64,000 nt of DNA from Pseudomonas simiae (GTDB taxonomy: Bacteria > Pseudomonadota > Gammaproteobacteria > Pseudomonadales > Pseudomonadaceae): positions 266,816 to 330,815 of the forward strand of contig NZ_FOKB01000007.1 of assembly GCF_900111895.1 (NCBI RefSeq), given 5' to 3'. The translations under genes and the position numbers were made by a program. The first letter of the stretch is position 1; each line of letters begins with the position of its first letter. Shown here in pieces: positions 57,358-64,000 of the stretch. Under the pieces are notes generated by a model that had not been told where the DNA came from, made no database searches, and worked only from the letters and a program-made list of their open reading frames with translations.

Positions 57358-57723
57358 TTACTTCAGCTCGACTTTAGCGCCTGCTTCTTCCAGTGCTGCT
57401 TTGGCTTTGTCAGCTGCGTCTTTGGTAACAGCTTCCAGAACCTGGGCAGGAGCGCCGTCAACTACAGCCTTGGCTTCTTTCAGGCCCAGACCGGTCAGTT
57501 CACGTACTGCCTTGATCACGTTTACTTTCTTCTCGCCAGCTTCCAGCAGCATGACGTTGAATTCGGTTTGCTCTTCAGCAGCAACAGCAGCAACAGCTGG
57601 GCCAGCGGAAGCAGCGGCAGCGGAAACGCCGAATTTTTCTTCGAAAGCTTTGATCAGCTCAACAACCTGCAGAACCGACATTTCAGCTACGGCGTTGAGG
57701 ATATCGTCTTGGGAGATAGACAT
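57358..57723 (-). CDS. rplL: 50S ribosomal protein L7/L12
   Basis: 121 residues, starting MSISQDDILNAVAEMSVLQV. N-terminal dimerisation helices, Ala-rich hinge (AAAASAGPAVAAVAAEEQ) and C-terminal factor-binding domain (KKVNVIKAVRELTGLGLKEA). Ribosome stalk. It starts 78 bases after rplJ. Confidence 0.99.
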   Translation of the reverse strand: MSISQDDILNAVAEMSVLQVVELIKAFEEKFGVSAAAASAGPAVAAVAAEEQTEFNVMLLEAGEKKVNVIKAVRELTGLGLKEAKAVVDGAPAQVLEAVTKDAADKAKAALEEAGAKVELK

Positions 57724-57801
57724 TGCTGTATTTCCTGAATTGGGGGACGGCCTACTCGGCCATCGAAATAAACAAAAATACGCGAGAGAAGTCGCTCAGC
57801 C

Positions 57802-58302
57802 TTAGGCTGCGGCAGCTTCTTTTTGCTCGCGAACTGCGGCCAGAGTACGAGCCAGCTTGCTGGTAGCGCCTTGAATCACGCTCATCAGCTGCGAAATGGC
57901 TTCGTCGCGGGTCGGCAGTGTTGCCAGTACGTCGATTTGGTTAGCTGCGAGGAACTTGCCCTCGAACGCAGCTGCCTTGATCTCGAACTTTTCCTGACTC
58001 TTGGCGAATTCTTTGAACAAACGGGCAGCAGCGCCTGGATGTTCTTTGGAGAACGCGATCAGAGTCGGGCCGGTGAACACGTCGTTGAGGACACTGTATT
58101 CAGTGTCAGCAACAGCGCGCTTGAGCAGGGTGTTACGTACAACACGTACGTATACGCCAGCTTCACGAGCCTCTTTACGGAGTCCGGTCATAGCGCCTAC
58201 TGTCACACCACGGGCATCAGCCACGACAGCGGACAGAGCAGCTTTGGCAGCCTCGTTGACTTCAGCGACGATGGCCTTCTTGTCTTCGAGATTAATTGCC
58301 AC
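57802..58302 (-). CDS. rplJ: 50S ribosomal protein L10
   Basis: 166 residues, starting at a GTG (MAINLEDKKAIVAEVNEAAK). RNA-binding N-terminal part with YVRVVRNTLLKRAV and a C-terminal helix that carries L7/L12 dimers. With L12 it represses its own mRNA through the leader at 58378-58456. Confidence 0.98.
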   Translation of the reverse strand: MAINLEDKKAIVAEVNEAAKAALSAVVADARGVTVGAMTGLRKEAREAGVYVRVVRNTLLKRAVADTEYSVLNDVFTGPTLIAFSKEHPGAAARLFKEFAKSQEKFEIKAAAFEGKFLAANQIDVLATLPTRDEAISQLMSVIQGATSKLARTLAAVREQKEAAAA

Positions 58303-58377
58303 GGGTTTAACTCCTGCTTGTTACCGTTTCATCTGGCCGGAGCCGGATGTCGTTTTGGTGTCTGATTCGGTAAGGAA

Positions 58378-58456
58378 CCGGGAGCACCATCTGCGTAGGC
58401 TTGTGGTTTAAGACTTGCGCCGCCTACGGTCTTGGATAGCCCCCGCCAGGCAGGGA
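58378..58456 (-). ncRNA. L10 leader (autoregulatory mRNA element)
   Basis: In the minus-strand leader of rplJ, AAGACCGTAGGCGGC pairs with GCCTACGCAGATGG across an internal loop region, the kink-turn-containing fold bound by L10(L12)4. The helix GTAGGC/GCCTAC is exact. The family (Rfam L10 leader) is known from many bacteria; here it is recognised by motif, not by a model search. Confidence 0.75.
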
Positions 58457-58470
58457 CCCCAATTTTTTCA

Positions 58471-58494
58471 ATTGGCGCGATCGCTCGCGCCAAT
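58471..58494. other. Perfect hairpin after rplA
   Basis: Ten-bp stem ATTGGCGCGA/TCGCGCCAAT with a four-base loop, 8 bases past the rplA stop. On the minus strand no T-run follows (TGAAAAAATT), so it is not a standard terminator; it could be an RNA processing or stabilising hairpin between the L11 and L10 operons. Confidence 0.55.
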
Positions 58495-58501
58495 CTGTGT
58501 C

Positions 58502-59197
58502 TTATACGTCCAGCGAACCTTGGTCGATGACCAGACCTGGGCCCATAGTGGTGCTCAGGGTAACGCGCTTGACGTAGATACCTTTCGAGGAAGCTGGCTT
58601 GATACGCTTCAGATCAGCGATCAGGGCTTCAACGTTTTCCTTCAGCTTGACGGCGTCGAAGCCGACCTTGCCAACGGAGGTGTGAATGATGCCGTTTTTG
58701 TCGGTGCGATAACGAACCTGACCAGCCTTGGCGTTTTTAACCGCGGTGGCTACGTCTGGCGTTACAGTGCCGACTTTAGGGTTAGGCATCAGACCACGTG
58801 GACCGAGGATCTGACCCAACTGACCCACAACGCGCATTGCATCCGGGGAAGCAATAACGACGTCGTAGTTCAGGTCGCCGCCTTTCATTTCGGCAGCCAG
58901 GTCGTCCATGCCAACGCGATCAGCGCCGGCGGCCAGAGCAGCTTCAGCTGCCGGGCCTTGGGTGAAGACAGCTACACGTACAGTCTTGCCAGTACCGTGT
59001 GGCAGCACAGTTGCGCTACGAACGACCTGGTCGGATTTACGTGGGTCAACGCCCAGGTTTACAGCAACGTCAACGGACTCGCTGAACTTGACAGTCGACA
59101 GCTCGGTCAGCAGAGCAGCAGCGTCTACAAAATTGTAGGACTTGCCCGCTTCGATTTTGCCGGCGATAGCCTTTTGACGCTTGGTCAGCTTAGCCAT
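58502..59197 (-). CDS. rplA: 50S ribosomal protein L1
   Basis: 231 residues, starting MAKLTKRQKAIAGKIEAGKS, with QILGPRGLMPNPKVGTVTPD in domain II. L1 stalk protein guiding E-site tRNA release; also the repressor of rplKA in E. coli. The start overlaps the rplK stop by one base. Confidence 0.99.
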   Translation of the reverse strand: MAKLTKRQKAIAGKIEAGKSYNFVDAAALLTELSTVKFSESVDVAVNLGVDPRKSDQVVRSATVLPHGTGKTVRVAVFTQGPAAEAALAAGADRVGMDDLAAEMKGGDLNYDVVIASPDAMRVVGQLGQILGPRGLMPNPKVGTVTPDVATAVKNAKAGQVRYRTDKNGIIHTSVGKVGFDAVKLKENVEALIADLKRIKPASSKGIYVKRVTLSTTMGPGLVIDQGSLDV

Positions 59198-59628
59198 TAC
59201 ACACCCTCCACGTTAAGGCCCATGCTACGAGCAGAACCGGCGATGGTACGCACGGCTGCATCCATATCAGCTGCAGTCAGATCCGCGTTTTTGGTTTTCG
59301 CGATTTCTTCCAGCTGAGCACGAGTTACGGTGCCAACCTTAACGGTGTTAGGACGAGCGGAACCGCTAGTCAGACCAGCAGCTTTCTTCAGCAGAACCGA
59401 AGCCGGGGTCGACTTGGTTTCGAAAGTGAAGCTACGGTCGCTGTATACAGTGATGATCACTGGAGTCGGCAGACCTGGCTCAAGACCCTGAGTACGGGCG
59501 TTGAAGGCCTTGCAGAATTCCATGATGTTCACGCCGTGCTGACCCAGAGCTGGACCAACAGGTGGACTTGGGTTGGCCTGAGCGGCCTTCACTTGCAGCT
59601 TGATGTAAGCGGTAATCTTCTTGGCCAT
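59197..59628 (-). CDS. rplK: 50S ribosomal protein L11
   Basis: 143 residues, starting MAKKITAYIKLQVKAAQANP. The Pro-rich N-terminal segment (ANPSPPVGPALGQHGVNIME) forms the thiostrepton/GTPase-centre contact, and the C-terminal RNA-binding part contains GSARSMGLNVEGV. Needed for RelA activation. ATG at 59628. Confidence 0.99.
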   Translation of the reverse strand: MAKKITAYIKLQVKAAQANPSPPVGPALGQHGVNIMEFCKAFNARTQGLEPGLPTPVIITVYSDRSFTFETKSTPASVLLKKAAGLTSGSARPNTVKVGTVTRAQLEEIAKTKNADLTAADMDAAVRTIAGSARSMGLNVEGV

Positions 59629-59701
59629 GAGGCACTCCAATTACGGGTTCAAGCGCCTCGAAAGGCTCCCCGGTTACTTGCGCGTTTATCCCAGTGACGA
59701 C

Positions 59702-59730
59702 AAAACCCCACAGCCTAAGGCTGCGGGGTT
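59702..59730 (-). terminator. Terminator-like hairpin between nusG and rplK
   Basis: Twelve-bp stem with one mismatch (59704-59715 with 59719-59730, three-base loop) followed on the minus strand by TTTTG. It lies 16 bases after the nusG stop and probably separates the secE-nusG and L11 transcripts. Confidence 0.75.
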
Positions 59731-59745
59731 GGGATGCTTGCTCAG

Positions 59746-60279
59746 CTAGACCTTCTCGACCTGGCTGAACTCCAGCTCTACCGGAGTAGAGCGACCGAAA
59801 ATGAGCACCGCCACTTGGATCCGGCTCTTTTCGTAGTTAACTTCTTCGACAGTACCGTTGAAATCAGCAAACGGACCATCTGTGACACGAACAACCTCAC
59901 CCGGCTCGAACAACGTCTTCGGCTTAGGCTTGTCGCTACCATCAGCAACGCGGCGCAGAATCGCTTCTGCTTCTTTGTCAGTGATAGGAGCAGGCTTATC
60001 AGCGGTACCGCCAATGAAACCCATGACACGAGGGGTATCCTTGACCAAGTGCCAAGTACCTTCATTCATGTCCATCTGAACCAGCACATAGCCTGGGAAG
60101 AACTTGCGTTCACTCTTGCGCTTCTGGCCATTCCGCATTTCAACCACTTCTTCAGTGGGAACCAGAATTTCGCCGAAACCATCTTCCATGCCTGCCAGCT
60201 TTACGCGCTCTAGCAAAGAGCGCATAACATGCTTCTCGTAACCCGAGTAAGCATGCACAACGTACCAACGCTTAGCCAC
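59746..60279 (-). CDS. nusG: Transcription elongation/antitermination factor NusG
   Basis: 177 residues from a GTG start. NGN domain (KRWYVVHAYSGYEKHVMRSL, FFPGYVLVQMDMNEGTWHLV) binds polymerase; KOW domain (FEPGEVVRVTDGPFADFNGT) binds Rho or S10. Ten bases after secE. Confidence 0.99.
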   Translation of the reverse strand: MAKRWYVVHAYSGYEKHVMRSLLERVKLAGMEDGFGEILVPTEEVVEMRNGQKRKSERKFFPGYVLVQMDMNEGTWHLVKDTPRVMGFIGGTADKPAPITDKEAEAILRRVADGSDKPKPKTLFEPGEVVRVTDGPFADFNGTVEEVNYEKSRIQVAVLIFGRSTPVELEFSQVEKV

Positions 60280-60288
60280 GGGACACCC

Positions 60289-60657
60289 TTAGCCAACAAT
60301 CAAGGAAACAAGCCAGCCGAGCAGGGAATCAAGCCCCCACAACAGCAACGCCATAACCAGAACAACAGCCACAACGATCAACGTGGTCTGCGTGGTTTCT
60401 TGGCGAGTCGGCCAAACGACTTTACGAATTTCGGTGCGAGCTTCCTTTACCAGGACCGCGAAAGACTTGCCTTTGGCAGTCTGCAGGCCTACAAAGGCAG
60501 CAACAGCAGCAAGAGCAAGCAAAGCGAGCACGCGGTACAGGATCGGCGAAGCAGAATAGTACTGATTGCCAACAACGCCTACGACCACCAAGGCGACTAC
60601 AGCGAGCCACTTGACCAGATCGAAACGAGAGCTTTGAGCTTCAGCCTTAGGAGTCAT
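60289..60657 (-). CDS. secE: Preprotein translocase subunit SecE
   Basis: 122 residues with three membrane helices (about 18-36, 43-60 and 92-115) and the conserved amphipathic segment ARTEIRKVVWPTRQETTQTT before the last helix. The three-helix form is usual for gammaproteobacteria. Cotranscribed with tRNA-Trp upstream and nusG downstream. Confidence 0.97.
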   Translation of the reverse strand: MTPKAEAQSSRFDLVKWLAVVALVVVGVVGNQYYSASPILYRVLALLALAAVAAFVGLQTAKGKSFAVLVKEARTEIRKVVWPTRQETTQTTLIVVAVVLVMALLLWGLDSLLGWLVSLIVG

Positions 60658-60702
60658 CTATGAAGATCCTGTGAAAAGAAAGCCAGATACACCACGTGAA
60701 TC

Positions 60703-60778
60703 TGGCAGGTCAGGAGGGAATCGAACCCCCAACCTACGGTTTTGGAGACCGTCGCTCTGCCAATTGAGCTACTGACCT
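60703..60778 (-). tRNA. tRNA-Trp (CCA anticodon)
   Basis: 76 bases including an encoded 3' CCA. Acceptor AGGTCAG/CTGACCT, anticodon loop CTCCAAA (CCA), T-arm GGGTTCGATTC. It stands 45 bases before secE, the usual Trp-secE-nusG order. Confidence 0.97.
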
Positions 60779-60798
60779 AAAACAAAATCAGGCCGACC

Positions 60799-60827
60799 AT
60801 TATGCAGGCCTGAAAAAGACTTTACAA
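60799..60827 (-). promoter_or_regulatory. Sigma70 promoter of tRNA-Trp-secE-nusG
   Basis: On the minus strand TTGTAA (60822-60827), a 17-base spacer, CATAAT (60799-60804), followed by a GC-rich discriminator GGTCGGCC and then tRNA-Trp 20 bases on. Typical of stable RNA promoters under stringent control. Confidence 0.75.
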
Positions 60828-60904
60828 CAACCAACCCCACTAGACTTGAAATCACCTAACCATAAGAGCCAGATACACACCAACAAGCCGAGGCAGCTGT
60901 TAAA

Positions 60905-60933
60905 ACAAAGGCAGATATTTTCATATCTGCCTT
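60905..60933 (-). terminator. Terminator of the tRNA-Tyr-Gly-Thr transcript
   Basis: Eleven-bp stem AAGGCAGATAT/ATATCTGCCTT (60908-60918 with 60923-60933), followed on the minus strand by TGTTTTA. It lies 7 bases after tRNA-Thr, at the place where tufB lies in P. aeruginosa. Confidence 0.8.
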
Positions 60934-60939
60934 GTCATA

Positions 60940-61015
60940 TGGAGCTCTTGAGCGGATTTGAACCGCTGACCTCACCCTTACCAAGGGTGTGCTCTACCAA
61001 CTGAGCTACAAGAGC
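60940..61015 (-). tRNA. tRNA-Thr (GGT anticodon)
   Basis: 76 bases with encoded CCA. Acceptor GCTCTTG/CAAGAGC, D-arm GCTCAGTTGGTAGAGC, anticodon loop TTGGTAA (GGT), T-loop TTCAAATC. Third of the Tyr-Gly-Thr cluster. Confidence 0.97.
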
Positions 61016-61041
61016 GAAACATCTTGCACAACCTGCAAACT

Positions 61042-61115
<74 letters not shown>

Positions 61116-61139
61116 GGAGCTTGCAGCTCACGCTAAAAA

Positions 61140-61224
<85 letters not shown>

Positions 61225-61237
61225 TAAGCGAGCCGGC

Positions 61238-61265
61238 ATTTTACATCACGCCGGCCTTCTGTCAA
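61238..61265 (-). promoter_or_regulatory. Sigma70 promoter of the tRNA-Tyr-Gly-Thr cluster
   Basis: On the minus strand consensus TTGACA (61260-61265), a 16-base spacer, TAAAAT (61238-61243), followed by the GC discriminator GCCGGC. It lies 13 bases before the mature tRNA-Tyr 5' end. Confidence 0.82.
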
Positions 61266-61367
61266 GCATTTTCTCATTTAAAAATATGAGGTTAGCTGCG
61301 TTGACCTTCGCTTCACGCTGTAGGCCTTAAAGGTCTTCACTGCGAAGCGGGCGCCATTCTATGCAAA

Positions 61368-61814
61368 CTATTCGAGAGATGCAACGCCTTCGCACAACAT
61401 TATTTTATGTTTTAACTCATTGAATTCCTTAGCAAGGTTTTCAAATGGCAGATCCTCAGCCAGGCGTCGGCTTTCAGGCGCTACACGCAGCCAATAGCCG
61501 GAAGCATCGACAGTATTCAGCAATTGAACCTTGACCTTTATATCCAGGCTCGTGAGCCGCTGCTCAACGGCCTGCGCCTGTCGCTGGTCCGCAAAGCCAC
61601 CAATGTACAAACACGTATTTTGCGCATCAGCTGCCTTTGCACGCTCTTTGCGCACTACAACGTCAGAGGATTCGCTGAGCAGTCGGATGTCCTGTTGCGA
61701 CCCCTTGTAAAGGCTCAGGGGCGTGACATCTTTGGCGCGCAACGGTGCTTCTTGTTGATGCCAAATGTAATAGAAGGCGTTGAGGACGAGTAAAAGCAAA
61801 AACAACCAACGCAT
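61368..61814 (-). CDS. SPOR-domain membrane protein
   Basis: 148 residues, starting MRWLFLLLLVLNAFYYIWHQ, an N-terminal membrane anchor. A linker leads to a C-terminal SPOR-like domain (about residues 70-140: CLYIGGFADQRQAQAVEQRL and YWLRVAPESRRLAEDL). SPOR domains bind denuded septal peptidoglycan. GAGGTGATT precedes the ATG at 61814. It begins 7 bases after coaX and is cotranscribed with birA-coaX. Confidence 0.8.
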   Translation of the reverse strand: MRWLFLLLLVLNAFYYIWHQQEAPLRAKDVTPLSLYKGSQQDIRLLSESSDVVVRKERAKAADAQNTCLYIGGFADQRQAQAVEQRLTSLDIKVKVQLLNTVDASGYWLRVAPESRRLAEDLPFENLAKEFNELKHKIMLCEGVASLE

Positions 61815-61821
61815 AATCACC

Positions 61822-62571
61822 TCAGGACAAAGGGCAAGCCATCGCCAAACCGACAAAAACCAGATCTGGAACGAGTCTGGCCTGCGGGACTGCATCTACC
61901 ACCAAATCGGCGTCCCCTCCGGTGAGAAAAACAGTGAAATCATCACCCCAGTAGCTTCGCGCCAACTCCAACTGAGTCAGTACGAACCCTCTCAGCATAA
62001 GCGTACAACCTCGTTCCACGGCCTCAGCAGTCGTACGACCTGGAGAGAGTCGTTCCATCGCCCTTTCAGCAGCAGCGTCGTCGTAGCGTATCTTGCGTGT
62101 ATGAGTTCGCAACTGGTTGCGCATGAGCGGCATACCCGGGCAAATGAAACCGCCAAGGTGCTCACCGTCCGCGGCAATAAAATCCGCCGTGGCTGCCGTA
62201 CCAAAATCAAGCACCAAGCAAGCGCCGCGTGCCAGCTTGAATCCACCGAGCATTGCCAACCAGCGATCAAGGCCCAGACGCTCAAAATCTTCGTAGCCGT
62301 TGCGCACTCCTGCCATCTCACGCGCAGGCACAGCACAGGAAACAGCAACCCCGAAAGCCTCATGCAGTGCCTCGACCAGTTTGCTTGTTTCTTCCAGGGC
62401 ACGAACACTCACCAATCGGCAACGCGTTAGCAACAGTCCGGGAAGCGCCACAAGGCTGTCAATCAATGCCAGGTCTGAACCGACAACCCCTTCCGCCGAC
62501 GCACGCGTATCACCGACATCAAGCACACGCCACTTGATAAAGCTATTCCCGCAGTCGAGCTCAAGAATCAT
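61822..62571 (-). CDS. coaX: Type III pantothenate kinase
   Basis: 249 residues. The ASKHA-type phosphate motif ELDCGNSFIKWRV at the N-terminus and LVLDFGTAATADFIAADGEH in the middle are diagnostic of CoaX; TGGDADLV lies near the C-terminus. It phosphorylates pantothenate, the first step of CoA synthesis, and uses a monovalent cation. The start overlaps the birA stop by 11 bases. Confidence 0.95.
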   Translation of the reverse strand: MILELDCGNSFIKWRVLDVGDTRASAEGVVGSDLALIDSLVALPGLLLTRCRLVSVRALEETSKLVEALHEAFGVAVSCAVPAREMAGVRNGYEDFERLGLDRWLAMLGGFKLARGACLVLDFGTAATADFIAADGEHLGGFICPGMPLMRNQLRTHTRKIRYDDAAAERAMERLSPGRTTAEAVERGCTLMLRGFVLTQLELARSYWGDDFTVFLTGGDADLVVDAVPQARLVPDLVFVGLAMACPLS

Positions 62572-63520
62572 CACGCAACCTCAGGCTTAGCTCACCACCA
62601 CTGTATATTTTCTCAACACCATCAACACTCAAGCGCAATGCCCCCTGGTGATCGACCCCCAGTACAACTCCATCAATTTGGTGGACACCCGCAATAAGGG
62701 ATACCGGACGCCCCTGCCAAGCGTGATTCTGCTCCCACTCTTCTTGAAGCGCGATAAAACCGCCCAGGCGGTGCCGCTCAAGGTAGTCTTGCAACTGCAA
62801 CCCCAATCGCGCCACCAAAGCGTTACGATCCACCGGAGAGCCTGTCTGTAACTGAAGTGAAGTCCATTGCTGGTCCACATCGTCGGCTCTCTGCATATTC
62901 ACGTTGATGCCTATTCCAAGGACAACGTGACAGATATCCGCAGGGTCACCGACCAACTCCAGCAAAATGCCGGCAATCTTCTTCTGACCCACCAGAACAT
63001 CGTTAGGCCATTTCAGCGCTGCCCCCTGCACACCAGACTCGCGCAAGGCCTGCATGACCGCCAAGCCCACAACCAGGCTCAGCCCCTCCAACTGCCGAAG
63101 CCCCGACTCGATGCGCAATACGAGGCTGTAATACACATTCTGCGCAAATGGACTCACCCACTTCCGCCCCCTCCGCCCCCGGCCGGCCGTTTGCTGCTCC
63201 GCAAGCACTAGAAACGGCGCCTCGCACCCGGCACCAACAAGACGCAAGGCTTCAGCATTTGTGGAGTCAATGGAGTCAGATATATGAATGGGCCACACCA
63301 AGGAGGGCGCATTCAGCGCAATATCTTCAGCAGTCAAGAACACCAGCGGTGACGCCAACTGGTACCCCTTCCCTCGCACCTTATGTATGGGCAGATTCAA
63401 TTCTGCTTCCAGGTGCTGGAGTTGCTTCCAGACAGCACTGCGGCTAACACCAAGGGCGGCGCCCAGCGCTTCCCCCGAGTGGAATCGGCCATCTTTCAGA
63501 AGTTTTAACAGCGTCAGCAT
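62561..63520 (-). CDS. birA: Biotin operon repressor/biotin-[acetyl-CoA-carboxylase] ligase
   Basis: 319 residues. N-terminal winged helix (about 1-60: LLKDGRFHSGEALGAALGVS RSAVWKQLQ), catalytic loop GRGRRGRKWVSPFAQNVYYS near residue 115 with the GRGRRG motif that binds biotinyl-AMP, KWPNDVLVGQKKIAGILLE, and a C-terminal SH3-like domain. It biotinylates acetyl-CoA carboxylase and represses biotin genes. First gene of the birA-coaX-SPOR operon. Confidence 0.96.
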   Translation of the reverse strand: MLTLLKLLKDGRFHSGEALGAALGVSRSAVWKQLQHLEAELNLPIHKVRGKGYQLASPLVFLTAEDIALNAPSLVWPIHISDSIDSTNAEALRLVGAGCEAPFLVLAEQQTAGRGRRGRKWVSPFAQNVYYSLVLRIESGLRQLEGLSLVVGLAVMQALRESGVQGAALKWPNDVLVGQKKIAGILLELVGDPADICHVVLGIGINVNMQRADDVDQQWTSLQLQTGSPVDRNALVARLGLQLQDYLERHRLGGFIALQEEWEQNHAWQGRPVSLIAGVHQIDGVVLGVDHQGALRLSVDGVEKIYSGGELSLRLRDDS

Positions 63521-63644
63521 GCAAATATCGCCTCACAATGAGGCACGCATGATAGCCATGCGCAGGGTCATTGCATAGAAACGCAGGACTTTAGCACTGA
63601 AGGTAGCCGAGAAATGGACATCTCTATGCTTTTCGACCGCCCAA

Positions 63645-63679
63645 AACAAAACCCCTGTCTGCGTTAGCAAACAGGGGTT
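63645..63679 (-). terminator. Terminator of the rRNA operon
   Basis: A stem of about 13 bp with one G-U pair (AACCCCTGT at 63650-63658 with ACAGGGGTT at 63671-63679, extended inward), followed on the minus strand by TTTGTTTTGG. It lies 12 bases past the 5S gene. Confidence 0.85.
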
Positions 63680-63691
63680 CTGGAATTTAAT

Positions 63692-63806
63692 CTTGACGAT
63701 GACCTACTCTCACATGGGGAAACCCCACACTACCATCGGCGATGCATCGTTTCACTGCTGAGTTCGGGATGGGATCAGGTGGTTCCAATGCTCTATGGTC
63801 GTCAAG
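63692..63806 (-). rRNA. rrf: 5S ribosomal RNA
   Basis: About 115 bases; on the minus strand it starts CTTGACGACCATAGAGCATT and ends GAGTAGGTCATCGTCAAG, with the internal CCCATCCCGAACTCAGCAGT stretch typical of bacterial 5S. Terminal ends pair (CTTGACGA/TCGTCAAG). Exact ends may differ by a few bases. Last gene of an rRNA operon read leftward. Confidence 0.95.
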
Positions 63807-63961
63807 AAATTCGGGTACTGAGTCGTGACCAAATGGCCTCGCTTCAGCAAATTGGGTATGTGACAGATCGGTGTTTTGTGAGATATCGAACTTTCGGTTC
63901 GTATCATCTTCACACACCGCAATCTGATGCTCGTTAGAGTAGTCAAATTGCTTGGGTGTTA

Positions 63962-64000
63962 TATGGTCAAGCCTCACGGGCAATTAGTATTGGTTAGCTC
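63962..64000 (-). rRNA. rrl: 23S ribosomal RNA, 3' end (cut by window edge)
   Basis: The minus strand from 64000 reads GAGCTAACCAATACTAATTG followed by CCCGTGAGGCTTGACCAT, the conserved 23S 3' terminus. The rest lies beyond the right edge. About 155 bases separate it from 5S, with no tRNA in between. Confidence 0.9.

Overview
The window looks like chromosomal DNA of a Pseudomonas, most likely of the P. fluorescens group. Reasons: the gene order from ssb to birA matches the conserved block known from P. aeruginosa PAO1 (ssb, MFS transporter, uvrA, ferritin, katA, rplQ-rpoA ... tuf, fusA, rpsG, rpsL, rpoC, rpoB, rplLJAK, nusG, secE, tRNAs, coaX, birA, rRNA operon). The coding DNA is GC-rich, and intergenic palindromes built on TGTGGGAGC(G/T)GGCTTGC are typical REP elements of fluorescent pseudomonads.

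Left part (1-17,900): accessory and housekeeping genes on both strands. From the left edge come the start of nrdR, a YbaY-like lipoprotein, a small methyltransferase and a CnoX-type thioredoxin-TPR protein. A four-gene zinc-related operon follows (ZrgA-like His-rich protein, ABC ATPase, ABC permease, DUF3299 protein) behind a Zur-like palindrome. Next are OprG/OmpW, a nucleotide-sugar reductase-like protein and a large MscS-family channel. A ybhP-clsB-ybhN type phospholipid gene set follows. Then come an alpha/beta hydrolase overlapping a DUF3182-like gene, a GlxA-type regulator divergent from a cysteine hydrolase, a Tam-like methyltransferase and an unrecognised membrane protein.

Middle part (18,790-22,940): a low-GC island of foreign look wedged between the unknown membrane protein gene and ssb. 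It holds direct repeats, a segment that can fold into a compact three-hairpin RNA, and a two-TM immunity-like gene that overlaps the end of a 5'-truncated CdiA/filamentous haemagglutinin gene. At its 5' side the CdiA frame runs without a frameshift into a decayed tyrosine recombinase pseudogene carrying two in-frame stops. This is the most unusual part of the window.

Right part (23,097-64,000): the conserved information-processing block, almost entirely on the minus strand. It includes the alpha, spc, S10, str and rpoBC/L10/L11 ribosomal operons, secE-nusG, four tRNAs (Trp, Thr, Gly, Tyr), coaX, birA, 5S rRNA and the 3' end of 23S rRNA. Good sigma70-type promoters can be read upstream of the S10, str and alpha operons, rpsH, tRNA-Tyr and tRNA-Trp. 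Terminator or attenuator hairpins occur at several operon joints, including an unexpected terminator-promoter pair between rpsN and rpsH. The second tuf copy found between tRNA-Thr and tRNA-Trp in PAO1 is absent.

All calls come from reading the sequence and from recalled family knowledge. No database search was run.
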